A DNA stretch of 25,036 nucleotides, taken from positions 1-25,036 of the forward strand of contig NZ_CAKZHV010000050.1 in the NCBI RefSeq assembly GCF_936927845.1, in the 5' to 3' direction. How positions within the stretch are numbered: position 1 is the first letter of the stretch; the number at the start of each line of letters is the position of its first letter. This DNA is from an uncultured Sphingomonas sp. GTDB lineage: Bacteria > Pseudomonadota > Alphaproteobacteria > Sphingomonadales > Sphingomonadaceae. Below are positions 7,041 through 13,173 of this stretch, one piece after another. Position numbers and translations under genes: made by a program. The notes beneath the pieces were generated by a model, which was given only the letters and a program-made list of their open reading frames with translations, was not told the origin of the DNA and made no database searches.

Positions 7041-7060
7041 GCCCGGCACGAAGGCCGGGC
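7041..7060. terminator. GC-rich hairpin after the iteron array
   Basis: GCCCGGC (7041-7047) pairs with GCCGGGC (7054-7060) around the loop ACGAAG. Read on the minus strand, the stem is followed by TTTCCTTTAT, which resembles a weak intrinsic terminator for leftward transcription. On the plus strand there is no T run. A weaker stem CCGGC/GCCGG lies about 40 bases earlier. The sequence GCACGAA from the iteron core occurs at 7046-7052, across the stem and loop, so this could be an origin structure rather than a terminator. Confidence 0.4.
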
Positions 7061-7216
7061 ATCCCGAAAGGTTGATGGAACGACGTCGCCAAACGTCGAC
7101 CCGGGGTCAGTCATATGCCCCTTCCAGATACCGTCGAAACCTCTCCGGTTCAAGGATGCGCGTCTCGCGCCACGCTCTTTTTTGACCCTGGTCCCAGCCC
7201 TCGACGGGGATGGACG

Positions 7217-8113
7217 ATGACGGCTTATACGCTCGGTGAGGCGGGCGCGCTGGCGCTCGTGCGGATTGGACGACGCGCGGGCGCGGTGTCGCAGGATACT
7301 CGCCCCTTCACCTGTTCCGCGGGTGCGGAGCATGCGGCCCCGTTACTGCATCATCCGGTGTTGCCCGGCAGCCGCGAAGTGGGAACGTTCGAGGACGCGT
7401 TCTTTGCGATCCCGGCGAAGGGTGAAACCGACCGCGTGCTGCGTGCCGCACGCCGCGCGCTGGATGCCGCGCGGATGCTCCGGCGGATCGAGCGCCGCGG
7501 CGAGCGCGTGCTCACCGCGTCCGAGCGGCTGGTCGCGCGGCTGAGCGCGGGCGCGGTGCGGGTGCTGGAGGAATTGCTCGCGCTCGCGCGACTCAATCGC
7601 GGGCGCGTTTATCCCAGCTATGACCATCTCGCGCGCGTCACGGGTCTGGGTCGCGCGACCGTCGCGCGCGGGCTGAAGCTGCTCGAGGAGATCGGTTTCC
7701 TCCTCCGCCAGCGCCGCTTCGCGCGGCTGCGTGCCGAGGGCGCGGGACCGCGGATCACGCAGACCTCGAATGCCTATCGCCTGATGCTGCCGCAGACCGT
7801 GCTCCGCCACCTGCCGCGCTGGCTGCGCCCGGCCCCCCTGCCCGTCGACGCGGAGCAGCAGGCTGCCGAACGAGCGCGCGAGCAGGCGGCGATGCGACAA
7901 ACGCTGTCGTGCCGCGAACTCGCACTGGCGACGCTCGACGGCCCGCTCGGGCGGATGCTCGCCAAGCTCGGCGCCGCGATCGACGCGCGCGAGGCGGCGA
8001 ACCGCGCCAGGCCTAGTCCGACCTCGCCGAGCGCGAGTCTCACGATGGTCCGTAACCCCTTGCCCAGTTATCTACCCCCACACGCGAGCAAGACTGACGA
8101 CGTCGGACGGTGA
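7217..8113 (+). CDS. Winged-helix DNA-binding protein linked to the replication module
   Basis: I do not recognise a named family, but a winged helix-turn-helix is clear at about residues 131-170: YPSYDHLARVTGLGRATVARGLKLLEEIGFL, followed by a basic wing (RQRRFARLR). Before it lies an Arg/Ala-rich helical region; after it an Arg-rich segment and a Pro/Ser tail. I prefer the ATG at 7217, seven bases after GGGG, giving 298 residues. An ATG at 7115 with GGGG eight bases upstream would add 34 residues of unremarkable composition. The gene stands right after the iteron array in the same direction as repA. A role in replication control or copy number is plausible by position only. GTGA at 8110-8113 ends the gene. 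Confidence 0.82.
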   Translation: MTAYTLGEAGALALVRIGRRAGAVSQDTRPFTCSAGAEHAAPLLHHPVLPGSREVGTFEDAFFAIPAKGETDRVLRAARRALDAARMLRRIERRGERVLTASERLVARLSAGAVRVLEELLALARLNRGRVYPSYDHLARVTGLGRATVARGLKLLEEIGFLLRQRRFARLRAEGAGPRITQTSNAYRLMLPQTVLRHLPRWLRPAPLPVDAEQQAAERAREQAAMRQTLSCRELALATLDGPLGRMLAKLGAAIDAREAANRARPSPTSPSASLTMVRNPLPSYLPPHASKTDDVGR

Positions 8114-8120
8114 TCGCGTA

Positions 8121-8212
8121 TCACCTCCTGTTGCCGGCGGTTGGATCACGACCGATCCAATCAACCCAACACCCGGGGGCAAGGAGGTTGGTGTATGCGA
8201 GAGCCACTTTGA
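8121..8212 (+). promoter_or_regulatory. Leader-like region: hairpin, perfect ribosome site and five-codon frame
   Basis: A 9-bp stem with one G-T pair (8139-8147 with 8154-8162, loop ACGACC) is followed by AAGGAGG at 8181-8187. Seven bases later an ATG opens a five-codon frame reading MREPL and then TGA (8195-8212). ACCTCCT at 8123-8129 is complementary to AGGAGGT at 8182-8188, so the ribosome site could be sequestered around the hairpin. Such features are typical of leader peptides or attenuators, but no family is recognised and the controlled gene would be the small membrane protein at 8341 or an unseen RNA. Confidence 0.35.
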
Positions 8213-8340
8213 CGCCGTCGACACCGCATCCCATTGGTGTCCGTCGATCTGCGACCAGGCACATGAAACAGACGACCAGTCGCCTCGACTTCTTGCTGCA
8301 ACGCAGCTAACACAACGATGTGTAAAATCGGGAGTTTAAC

Positions 8341-8586
8341 ATGTTCAGCAAGTATTTCGCGGCGCTCGCCGCATCGGCACTCATCGCCGCTCCGGTCGCT
8401 GCCGCGCCGGCGAACCCTGCCTCGTCGCTGTCGGTCGCCAAGTCGGTGCGCGCCGCGGCTCCCTCGGCCGGCAAGAGCGATATCGCGGCGGGCGGCAGCG
8501 GGCTGATCATCGCGATCGCGGCCGCAGCCGCAGTGATCGTCGGCATCGTCATCATTGCCGACGACGACGATTCGGACAGCAACTAA
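8341..8586 (+). CDS. Small exported single-pass membrane protein, acidic tail
   Basis: The 81-residue product starts at an ATG six bases after GGGAG. Residues 1-22 form a good signal peptide (basic Lys at 4, hydrophobic core, APVAA-A cleavage). An Ala/Ser-rich linker with a few Lys and Arg follows, then a 20-residue hydrophobic segment at 54-73 (GLIIAIAAAAAVIVGIVIIA), and the protein ends in DDDDSDSN. I do not recognise the function. After cleavage it would be a tiny inner-membrane protein with the linker in the periplasm and the acidic tail in the cytoplasm, or the segment could span the reverse way. Similar small Ala-rich proteins are common in sphingomonads, but I cannot name a family. A hairpin follows its stop codon closely. 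Confidence 0.75.
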   Translation: MFSKYFAALAASALIAAPVAAAPANPASSLSVAKSVRAAAPSAGKSDIAAGGSGLIIAIAAAAAVIVGIVIIADDDDSDSN

Positions 8587-8594
8587 GCCGATCC

Positions 8595-8622
8595 CCTGCC
8601 CCGCCGGCGACGGTGGGGCAGG
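8595..8622. terminator. Hairpin between converging genes
   Basis: CCTGCCCC (8595-8602) pairs perfectly with GGGGCAGG (8615-8622) across a 12-base loop. It lies eight bases after the stop of the small membrane protein gene and five bases before the stop of the converging glycosyltransferase gene. Neither side has a clear T run, so it is a probable two-way terminator or mRNA-end stabiliser rather than a textbook intrinsic terminator. Confidence 0.6.
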
Positions 8623-8627
8623 AAGCT

Positions 8628-9794
8628 TCACGCGCCCGCGCACAGCACAACCCTCGCGCGGCGCCGTGGCCGGCGTGGTCGCCAGACGAAATGCGTCGCG
8701 ACCCCGAAGTTGAACACCGAACTCATCAGCGCCCCCGCTACTCCTGCAAGCGGCCAGCTTCCCATCTCATTGAGCGTCAGATTGGCGACCGAGATATTAG
8801 CGAGCGCCCCCAGGCTGCACACCGCGCTGAACACCAGATAGCCGATCACGAACCGCGCGCCCCTCAGCCGCGCCGAGCGATAGGTGATCGCGTTGTTGAG
8901 CACGTAGTTGAACGCCATCGCGGAGAGCGTCGCGATCCCCTGCGCGCGCAGGAACGACGCCCCCTGCCCAATCGCTACGTCAAGCACCGCGAGATGGCAC
9001 ATGAGCCCCAGCCCGCCGATCGCGCAGAACAGCACGAAACGCGGCGGAATCAGCCCGCGCGTCAGCTTGTCGATCAGCAGAAACGCGTACTCGATCAGCA
9101 CCACGACATCGAGCTTGCTGGTGCCGGCGTGGCGCGCGCGAAAGACGTAGCCGACCTCCGCCACCTTGAGCGGGCCGGGTGACGAGGTCAGGATATCGAG
9201 CAGGATCTTATAGCCCTGTTGCGACAGGTCGTAGATCGCCGCCTCGACCACCGATCGCCTGACCGCGAAGAACCCGCTCATCGGATCGTTCACGCGCACG
9301 CCCGCCAGTCGGTGCGCGATCCAGGTGGCGACGCGGCTCATCCGCTGGCGGCCCACGTCCCACGCGCCCATGCCGCCCCCTTCGACGTGGCGACTGCCGA
9401 CGACCAGGTCGACGTCGGTGGTCCGCAGCAGGTCGAGCATCAAGGGCAGCCGCGTCTCGTCGTGCTGCAGGTCGGCGTCGATCACCGCGACGAGCGCGCT
9501 CTCCGCTGCCAGCACGCCCTCGACCACTGCGGACGCGAGCCCTCGCCGCCCGACGCGGCGGATGCAGCGCACCGGCGCGCCCTCCCCCGCCAGCGCCGCA
9601 ACCTCGTGCGCGGTACCGTCGGGGCTGTCGTCGTCGACGACGATCAGTTCCCACGAGGTCTCTCCCATCGCGTTCGCGATCGCGAGGGTGAGCGGGCGGA
9701 TGTTCTCGCGTTCGTTATATGCGGGGGCGACGATCGACAGCGCGGGCAGGGCACGTGAGGCCCCAAAGCGCGTAGGTTCGTCCTCGTCCTTCAC
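8628..9794 (-). CDS. GT2 polyprenyl-phosphate glycosyltransferase fused to GtrA-like domain
   Basis: Residues about 17-235 are a DPM1-like GT2 domain: LSIVAPAYNERENI, VVDDDSPDGT, VIDADLQHDETRLP and GSRHVEGG with metal- and nucleotide-binding aspartates. Residues about 245-375 form four membrane segments of the GtrA type (RFVLFCAIGGLGLMCHLAV, then AFNYVLNNAITYR). The family transfers glucose or mannose from a nucleotide sugar to polyprenyl phosphate, and the membrane part is thought to help move the lipid-linked sugar across the membrane. The fused form is known in bacteria. A GTG at 9792-9794 with AAGGA six bases upstream is taken as start. It stands alone on the minus strand between the replication and partition modules, so its pathway is uncertain; modification of lipopolysaccharide or exopolysaccharide is plausible. 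Confidence 0.92.
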   Translation of the reverse strand: MKDEDEPTRFGASRALPALSIVAPAYNERENIRPLTLAIANAMGETSWELIVVDDDSPDGTAHEVAALAGEGAPVRCIRRVGRRGLASAVVEGVLAAESALVAVIDADLQHDETRLPLMLDLLRTTDVDLVVGSRHVEGGGMGAWDVGRQRMSRVATWIAHRLAGVRVNDPMSGFFAVRRSVVEAAIYDLSQQGYKILLDILTSSPGPLKVAEVGYVFRARHAGTSKLDVVVLIEYAFLLIDKLTRGLIPPRFVLFCAIGGLGLMCHLAVLDVAIGQGASFLRAQGIATLSAMAFNYVLNNAITYRSARLRGARFVIGYLVFSAVCSLGALANISVANLTLNEMGSWPLAGVAGALMSSVFNFGVATHFVWRPRRPRRRARVVLCAGA

Positions 9795-9952
9795 CCCTAT
9801 TCCTTCAACCTTGGCATTGCGATGGCGCGGCTAGTGCCGGTCGCCCTGGCTTATGGCAACAATCAAACGTGTGGACCTGTAGTGCTGTCGACAGGTATGA
9901 TTTAAGGCGTTTAGCCGCCGTGAGCGCTCGTGTGCGGTGATGGTGCAGCACA

Positions 9953-10042
9953 ATGGCAGGAACCCCGAGCGAACGCGCGTTCACGCTGAGGCAGATCTAT
10001 AATCTCGCCTCAAGGATCGTCGTCCGCAACGATCGGGAATAG
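9953..10042 (+). CDS. Possible 29-codon open frame, unassigned
   Basis: An ATG opens a frame reading MAGTPSERAFTLRQIYNLA and then SRIVVRNDRE before a TAG. Its composition looks protein-like (balanced charged and hydrophobic residues), unlike most shadow frames in this GC-rich DNA. There is no good ribosome site before it. It may be the remnant of a longer lost gene or chance. No family is recognised. Confidence 0.2.
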   Translation: MAGTPSERAFTLRQIYNLASRIVVRNDRE

Positions 10043-10237
10043 GCGCTTGCTACCAACATCTGGACGGCGCGAAGTTTCGCGACAAAGCGATGAATGACAG
10101 CTCTACCTGTCGAGGTGTAGACATGTCGTTTAGCCGACAATATCCGTATTCGTCCGGGACGGCGAAACCCTGAAGCGTTCTGCCGAGAGAGAACTGCCTT
10201 CGACTCACTATGCCGACGATCCCTTCCTCAATGAGGA

Positions 10238-10266
10238 TTGTCAGAACACAAAATACTTGCATACAC
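10238..10266 (+). promoter_or_regulatory. Candidate parA promoter
   Basis: TTGTCA (10238-10243) and ATACAC (10261-10266) are separated by 17 bases in a locally AT-rich stretch, 38 bases before the parA ATG. The -35 matches the consensus well and the -10 only moderately. AGGGAG at 10293-10298, six bases before the ATG, is the ribosome site. Confidence 0.4.
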
Positions 10267-10304
10267 TCACTCCCGTCTTCATGTAGACACGTAGGGAGTT
10301 CGAC

Positions 10305-10958
10305 ATGGCGACAATCGCAATTATCAGCCAGAAAGGCGGTGCAGGAAAGACGACGCTCGCGATTCATCTCGCCGCGGCCGCGCATGAGGCGGGACGCATC
10401 GCACTGATCGTCGACACCGATCCGCAAGCAACCGCCAGCCAGTGGTCGGCGTGGCGTGGCGAGGCGGCACCCGAGGTCATCGACAGCCCGCCGCCGCGGC
10501 TCGCCGCAAAGGTTAAGGCAGCGGCAGGGCAGGGGGCGGAGCTGATCGTTATTGACACGCCACCTCACGCCGACAGCGCCGCGCGCGCTGCAGTCGAGAT
10601 CGCCGACTTGGTGCTGATCCCGTGCCGCCCCAGCGCATTTGACCTGTCTGCAATTCAGACCACCGCCAAGCTGGTACAGCTACTCAGGAAACCGGCCTTC
10701 GTTGTCTTCACTGCCGGCGCGCCCAATGCGCCGCGCATCTATACTGAGGCGGGCGAGTTGGTGGAGGGCTATGGCACGCCGGCTTGCCCGGTGATCATTC
10801 CCGACCGGGCTGCCTATCGCCACGCGAGCGCCGAAGGGAAAAGCGTGCTGGAAAGCGAACCTACCAGCCGCGCCGCGTCAGATATCCGACAACTCTACGA
10901 GTGGACATGTCGACAAGTGGGCACTCAGCCGCGCTCGGTTAAGGGAAAAAGATCATGA
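10305..10958 (+). CDS. parA: ParA partition ATPase (small, Walker type)
   Basis: The 217-residue ATPase drives segregation of the replicon by nucleotide-dependent binding to the nucleoid. The deviant Walker A KGGAGKT is at residues 10-16 and the A' motif DTDPQ at 37-41; Walker B is ELIVIDTPP (about 80-88). There is no N-terminal helix-turn-helix, so this is the short ParF/type Ib class, in which the partner rather than ParA represses the operon. The next gene overlaps it as ATGA and encodes a ribbon-helix-helix protein, as expected. The upstream region carries palindromes and repeats. The 3' end has another GACATGTC. The protein looks complete. Confidence 0.94.
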   Translation: MATIAIISQKGGAGKTTLAIHLAAAAHEAGRIALIVDTDPQATASQWSAWRGEAAPEVIDSPPPRLAAKVKAAAGQGAELIVIDTPPHADSAARAAVEIADLVLIPCRPSAFDLSAIQTTAKLVQLLRKPAFVVFTAGAPNAPRIYTEAGELVEGYGTPACPVIIPDRAAYRHASAEGKSVLESEPTSRAASDIRQLYEWTCRQVGTQPRSVKGKRS

Positions 10959-11251
10959 GCCGCAAACCCAGTTTCGCCAATCTGCGCACGCAAGCCCCGG
11001 CCACTTCCACTACGCTTTCTGTTCCTTCATCGGTCGTGGTGGCGCCGACGCAGCAGGGCAGGGAAGGGGTTACGGCCGCGCGCGCTGCTAGCCGCGAAGG
11101 ACGCAAGCAGATCGCCGGCTTCTTCAGTCCTGATATGTCCTTCGCAATGCACATGCTCGCGAGACGAGAGGGGCGAAGCCTCCAGGCGCTGATGGCCGAA
11201 GCGTTCAACGATGTGTTGCGAAAATACGGTGAGAGCCCCATCGGAGATTAG
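10955..11251 (+). CDS. Ribbon-helix-helix ParB/ParG-like centromere-binding protein
   Basis: The 98-residue protein has a flexible, Thr/Ser/Ala-rich N-terminal half (1-45) and a C-terminal ribbon-helix-helix (about 49-92: RKQIAGFFSPDMSFAMHMLA, then REGRSLQALMAEAFNDVLRKYG). This is the layout of ParG-type partners of short ParA proteins: the fold binds the centromere and operator, while the mobile tail stimulates ATP hydrolysis. Sequence identity to a named family member cannot be judged, so the role rests on the fold and on the ATGA overlap with parA. It is the last gene of the partition operon; a hairpin lies about 67 bases downstream. Confidence 0.85.
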   Translation: MSRKPSFANLRTQAPATSTTLSVPSSVVVAPTQQGREGVTAARAASREGRKQIAGFFSPDMSFAMHMLARREGRSLQALMAEAFNDVLRKYGESPIGD

Positions 11252-11317
11252 AAACCGCCTGGCACGCTGCACCATACAGGTAGCTTGGAGCGATCCTACC
11301 AGCCCAGTGTTCGCAAG

Positions 11318-11346
11318 GACCGGCGTTGCATAAAGCCGCGCCGGTC
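11318..11346. terminator. Hairpin between parB-like gene and lyase gene
   Basis: GACCGGCG (11318-11325) pairs perfectly with CGCCGGTC (11339-11346) around a 13-base loop. It stands between two converging genes. The plus-strand side continues with a weakly T-containing sequence, not a real T run. It is probably a shared transcription end. Confidence 0.5.
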
Positions 11347-11369
11347 GTCGTATCTTGCCTCGTTTGTCA

Positions 11370-13025
11370 TCAGATCGTGTCCGCCCACAAACCATTAAAG
11401 ATGAAGCTGGCTTCGTGTGCGGCGACCAGATCAATCACCATGCAGAAATGCGTCGCCCATGACGGTGCAGTCCGTTGGGTACGCGACGACGCAGGCGATA
11501 TCAGCGCGAAACGATCGGTCGGCGCGTCCACCGTCTGCGTTCCCACCGTTTCCAGGCGTACCGTGATCGGAAGCCGATGCTCATCCTGGCCATCGATCCG
11601 CGCCCACGCCGGAGACACGTACAAGGTACCGTTGCTGCCGGGCCGCGCAGGATCGCGCCGAACGCGAAAGCCCGACAAGACCGTGTCGCCGTCCTGTATC
11701 GGAAGCGCGATCAGGATGAACGCGGCTGCGGAGTTGCTGCCGTATGTCTTGCTGGCAACCAGGCCCTGCTCGTTCGCCACGCGCCCACGGGTAAGCTGGA
11801 GGTTGGCACCGGGCTGCGCGTGACGATCGGTAATCGGCTGCCGGGTATCGGCCGTTCGCCACACAGTGTCCTGCCATGCCTTGGCTGTGAAGTCGGGGTC
11901 GGACAAGCGTGTCCGTCCGTCATGCAGCCGCGGCGGGATGGTGCCGAGATCGTAGGATTGAGTACCGCGTACCCGAATCAGACCTACACCTTGCCCCCAG
12001 CACATCGGACGGGCAGCGCCAGAGTCGGCCGGAACGAAATTGTGCACGATCATATCGGTCAGGTGCACTGCTGAGCCCTTGGCCACATCGATGATGCTGT
12101 GCCCGGGCCATGACTTCGCCTGGTTGATCAGCCACCCTCCATCCAGGCGAACGAACCCTCCATCACCCGCGCAGCGGATCGGACGATCCTGCCACGTGTC
12201 GCTTTCATGATGGCACGACGTCGCCAGTATCGAGCCCGCTTTCACGTCGTAGAGCGTCTTGGTGTAATCGAGCGAACAGCTTTGCAGGTGGAGCGCACCG
12301 TTTCCGGCCGACATGCGAACAGCCGTGCCCGAATTGTACAAGGTGCAGCCTATCAGGGCATTACGCTCGCCGTTATCATGGGCCCCGGGATAATCGACGC
12401 AAAGGTCGCAGCCGAATACCTCGCAGTGCAGCAGCACGTTGTTGTAGGCATGGTCGCCGAAACGCAGGCCGGTCCCGCACTCAAAAATCGACAGATTCTC
12501 GATCAGCAATTGAGCTGAGGTGGCTGCGTTGGGAGAGTCGAAATCCACTCCGATGCTGCGCGTTGCCGATCCGGCACCCTTGATGCGGATCGCACCGGAC
12601 ATCATTCCCTTATGCCCGTAATTGTTTTCAGGCTCGCCGCGCGCACCGGTGGACGTGGCTGACACACGTAGATAGCGTCCTTCCCAGCCACTGAAATCCA
12701 GCAGCGCGACGCCCATCATCGATGTGCGCGACGCATCCAACACCAGACCAGACCCGCAGCGGTAGGCCGTTCTCGCCTGTAACAACACGATGCCGCCCTC
12801 GGGACGGGCCGCAACCGCGTCCAGCGCGCGCTGCACCGCCGGCGCATCGTCGGCCAAACCATCGCCGATCGCGCCGAATTGTTCGGGCGTCATTGTGACG
12901 GCGTTTGCCGCAACCCCGGCCGACGCCGCAGGCGCACCCAACGCTGACTGCGAACTGGACGCAAGCGAAACACTCGCCAAGACGCCTAAAACCGATCGAC
13001 GCGAGGCATGTGGGATGTCGGAAAT
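11370..13025 (-). CDS. Tat-exported right-handed beta-helix protein (pectate-lyase-like), apparent ATT start
   Basis: The frame encodes about 551 residues. Residues 50-68 (FGAIGDGLADDAPAVQRAL) are the entry motif of the Pectate_lyase_3 superfamily. The middle has repeated short strands typical of a parallel beta-helix (LLIENLSIFECGTGLRFGDH, NALIGCTLYNSGTAVRM, LHLQSCSL), and a C-terminal beta-rich domain follows. In exopolysaccharide clusters such proteins are lyases or hydrolases that trim the polymer; the substrate here is unknown. No ATG, GTG or TTG exists before 12980, and a TTG start there would cut off a Tat signal, SRRSVLG with RR at residues 9-10. An ATT at 13023-13025, eight bases after AGGAG, gives the natural N-terminus MSDIPHASRRSVLGVLAS. 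The ATT may be a rare start or a mutated ATG. The gene is divergent to the polymerase gene. Confidence 0.85.
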   Translation of the reverse strand: MSDIPHASRRSVLGVLASVSLASSSQSALGAPAASAGVAANAVTMTPEQFGAIGDGLADDAPAVQRALDAVAARPEGGIVLLQARTAYRCGSGLVLDASRTSMMGVALLDFSGWEGRYLRVSATSTGARGEPENNYGHKGMMSGAIRIKGAGSATRSIGVDFDSPNAATSAQLLIENLSIFECGTGLRFGDHAYNNVLLHCEVFGCDLCVDYPGAHDNGERNALIGCTLYNSGTAVRMSAGNGALHLQSCSLDYTKTLYDVKAGSILATSCHHESDTWQDRPIRCAGDGGFVRLDGGWLINQAKSWPGHSIIDVAKGSAVHLTDMIVHNFVPADSGAARPMCWGQGVGLIRVRGTQSYDLGTIPPRLHDGRTRLSDPDFTAKAWQDTVWRTADTRQPITDRHAQPGANLQLTRGRVANEQGLVASKTYGSNSAAAFILIALPIQDGDTVLSGFRVRRDPARPGSNGTLYVSPAWARIDGQDEHRLPITVRLETVGTQTVDAPTDRFALISPASSRTQRTAPSWATHFCMVIDLVAAHEASFIFNGLWADTI

Positions 13026-13167
13026 AGCTGCGGCTCCTATGTGTTCGGGCTGGATTACGTCTTGGCCCCGGTCGCGTTCCCGTGTGCGCGCTGGTTGGCC
13101 TTACGGCAAAGTGCGACTATGCCGCGCTCGCCGGTTGAGCGTTCTGGCTCGCCATTTCTACTGTTGA
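13026..13167. promoter_or_regulatory. Divergent control region between lyase and polymerase genes
   Basis: The 142 bases should hold promoters for both the leftward lyase gene and the rightward polysaccharide series. On the minus strand AGGAG at 13034-13038 is the lyase ribosome site. I see no convincing -35/-10 pair on either strand. Confidence 0.45.
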
Positions 13168-13173
13168 GTGATC

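Larger units (their letters stand above)
9795..10304. promoter_or_regulatory. 510-base partition control region: palindromes and candidate parS
   Basis: No certain gene lies here. Palindromic elements stand out: CTGTCGACAG at 9885-9894, ACCTGT/ACAGGT arms at 9875-9880 and 9891-9896, and GACATGTC at 10120-10127. TGTAGACATGTCG at 10116-10128 and TGTAGACACGTAG at 10282-10294 are near-identical direct repeats, the second ending just before the parA ribosome site. GACATGTC occurs again at 10904-10911 near the parA 3' end. Partition operons with a ribbon-helix-helix protein usually have such sites upstream of parA, acting as both operator and centromere. Assignment is inferred. Confidence 0.5.

Noticed and set aside
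6860..7333. A 157-codon minus-strand open frame across the iterons and hairpins
   Set aside because: It runs through iteron repeats and stems, has no family resemblance and no ribosome site; the repeats explain the sequence better.
8209..8237. TTGACG as a -35 for the small membrane protein gene
   Set aside because: No acceptable -10 follows at 16-18 bases, so no promoter is called.
10050..10568. A 172-codon minus-strand open frame over the parA start and its control region
   Set aside because: It is opposite the clear parA coding sequence and its composition is that of an antisense shadow.
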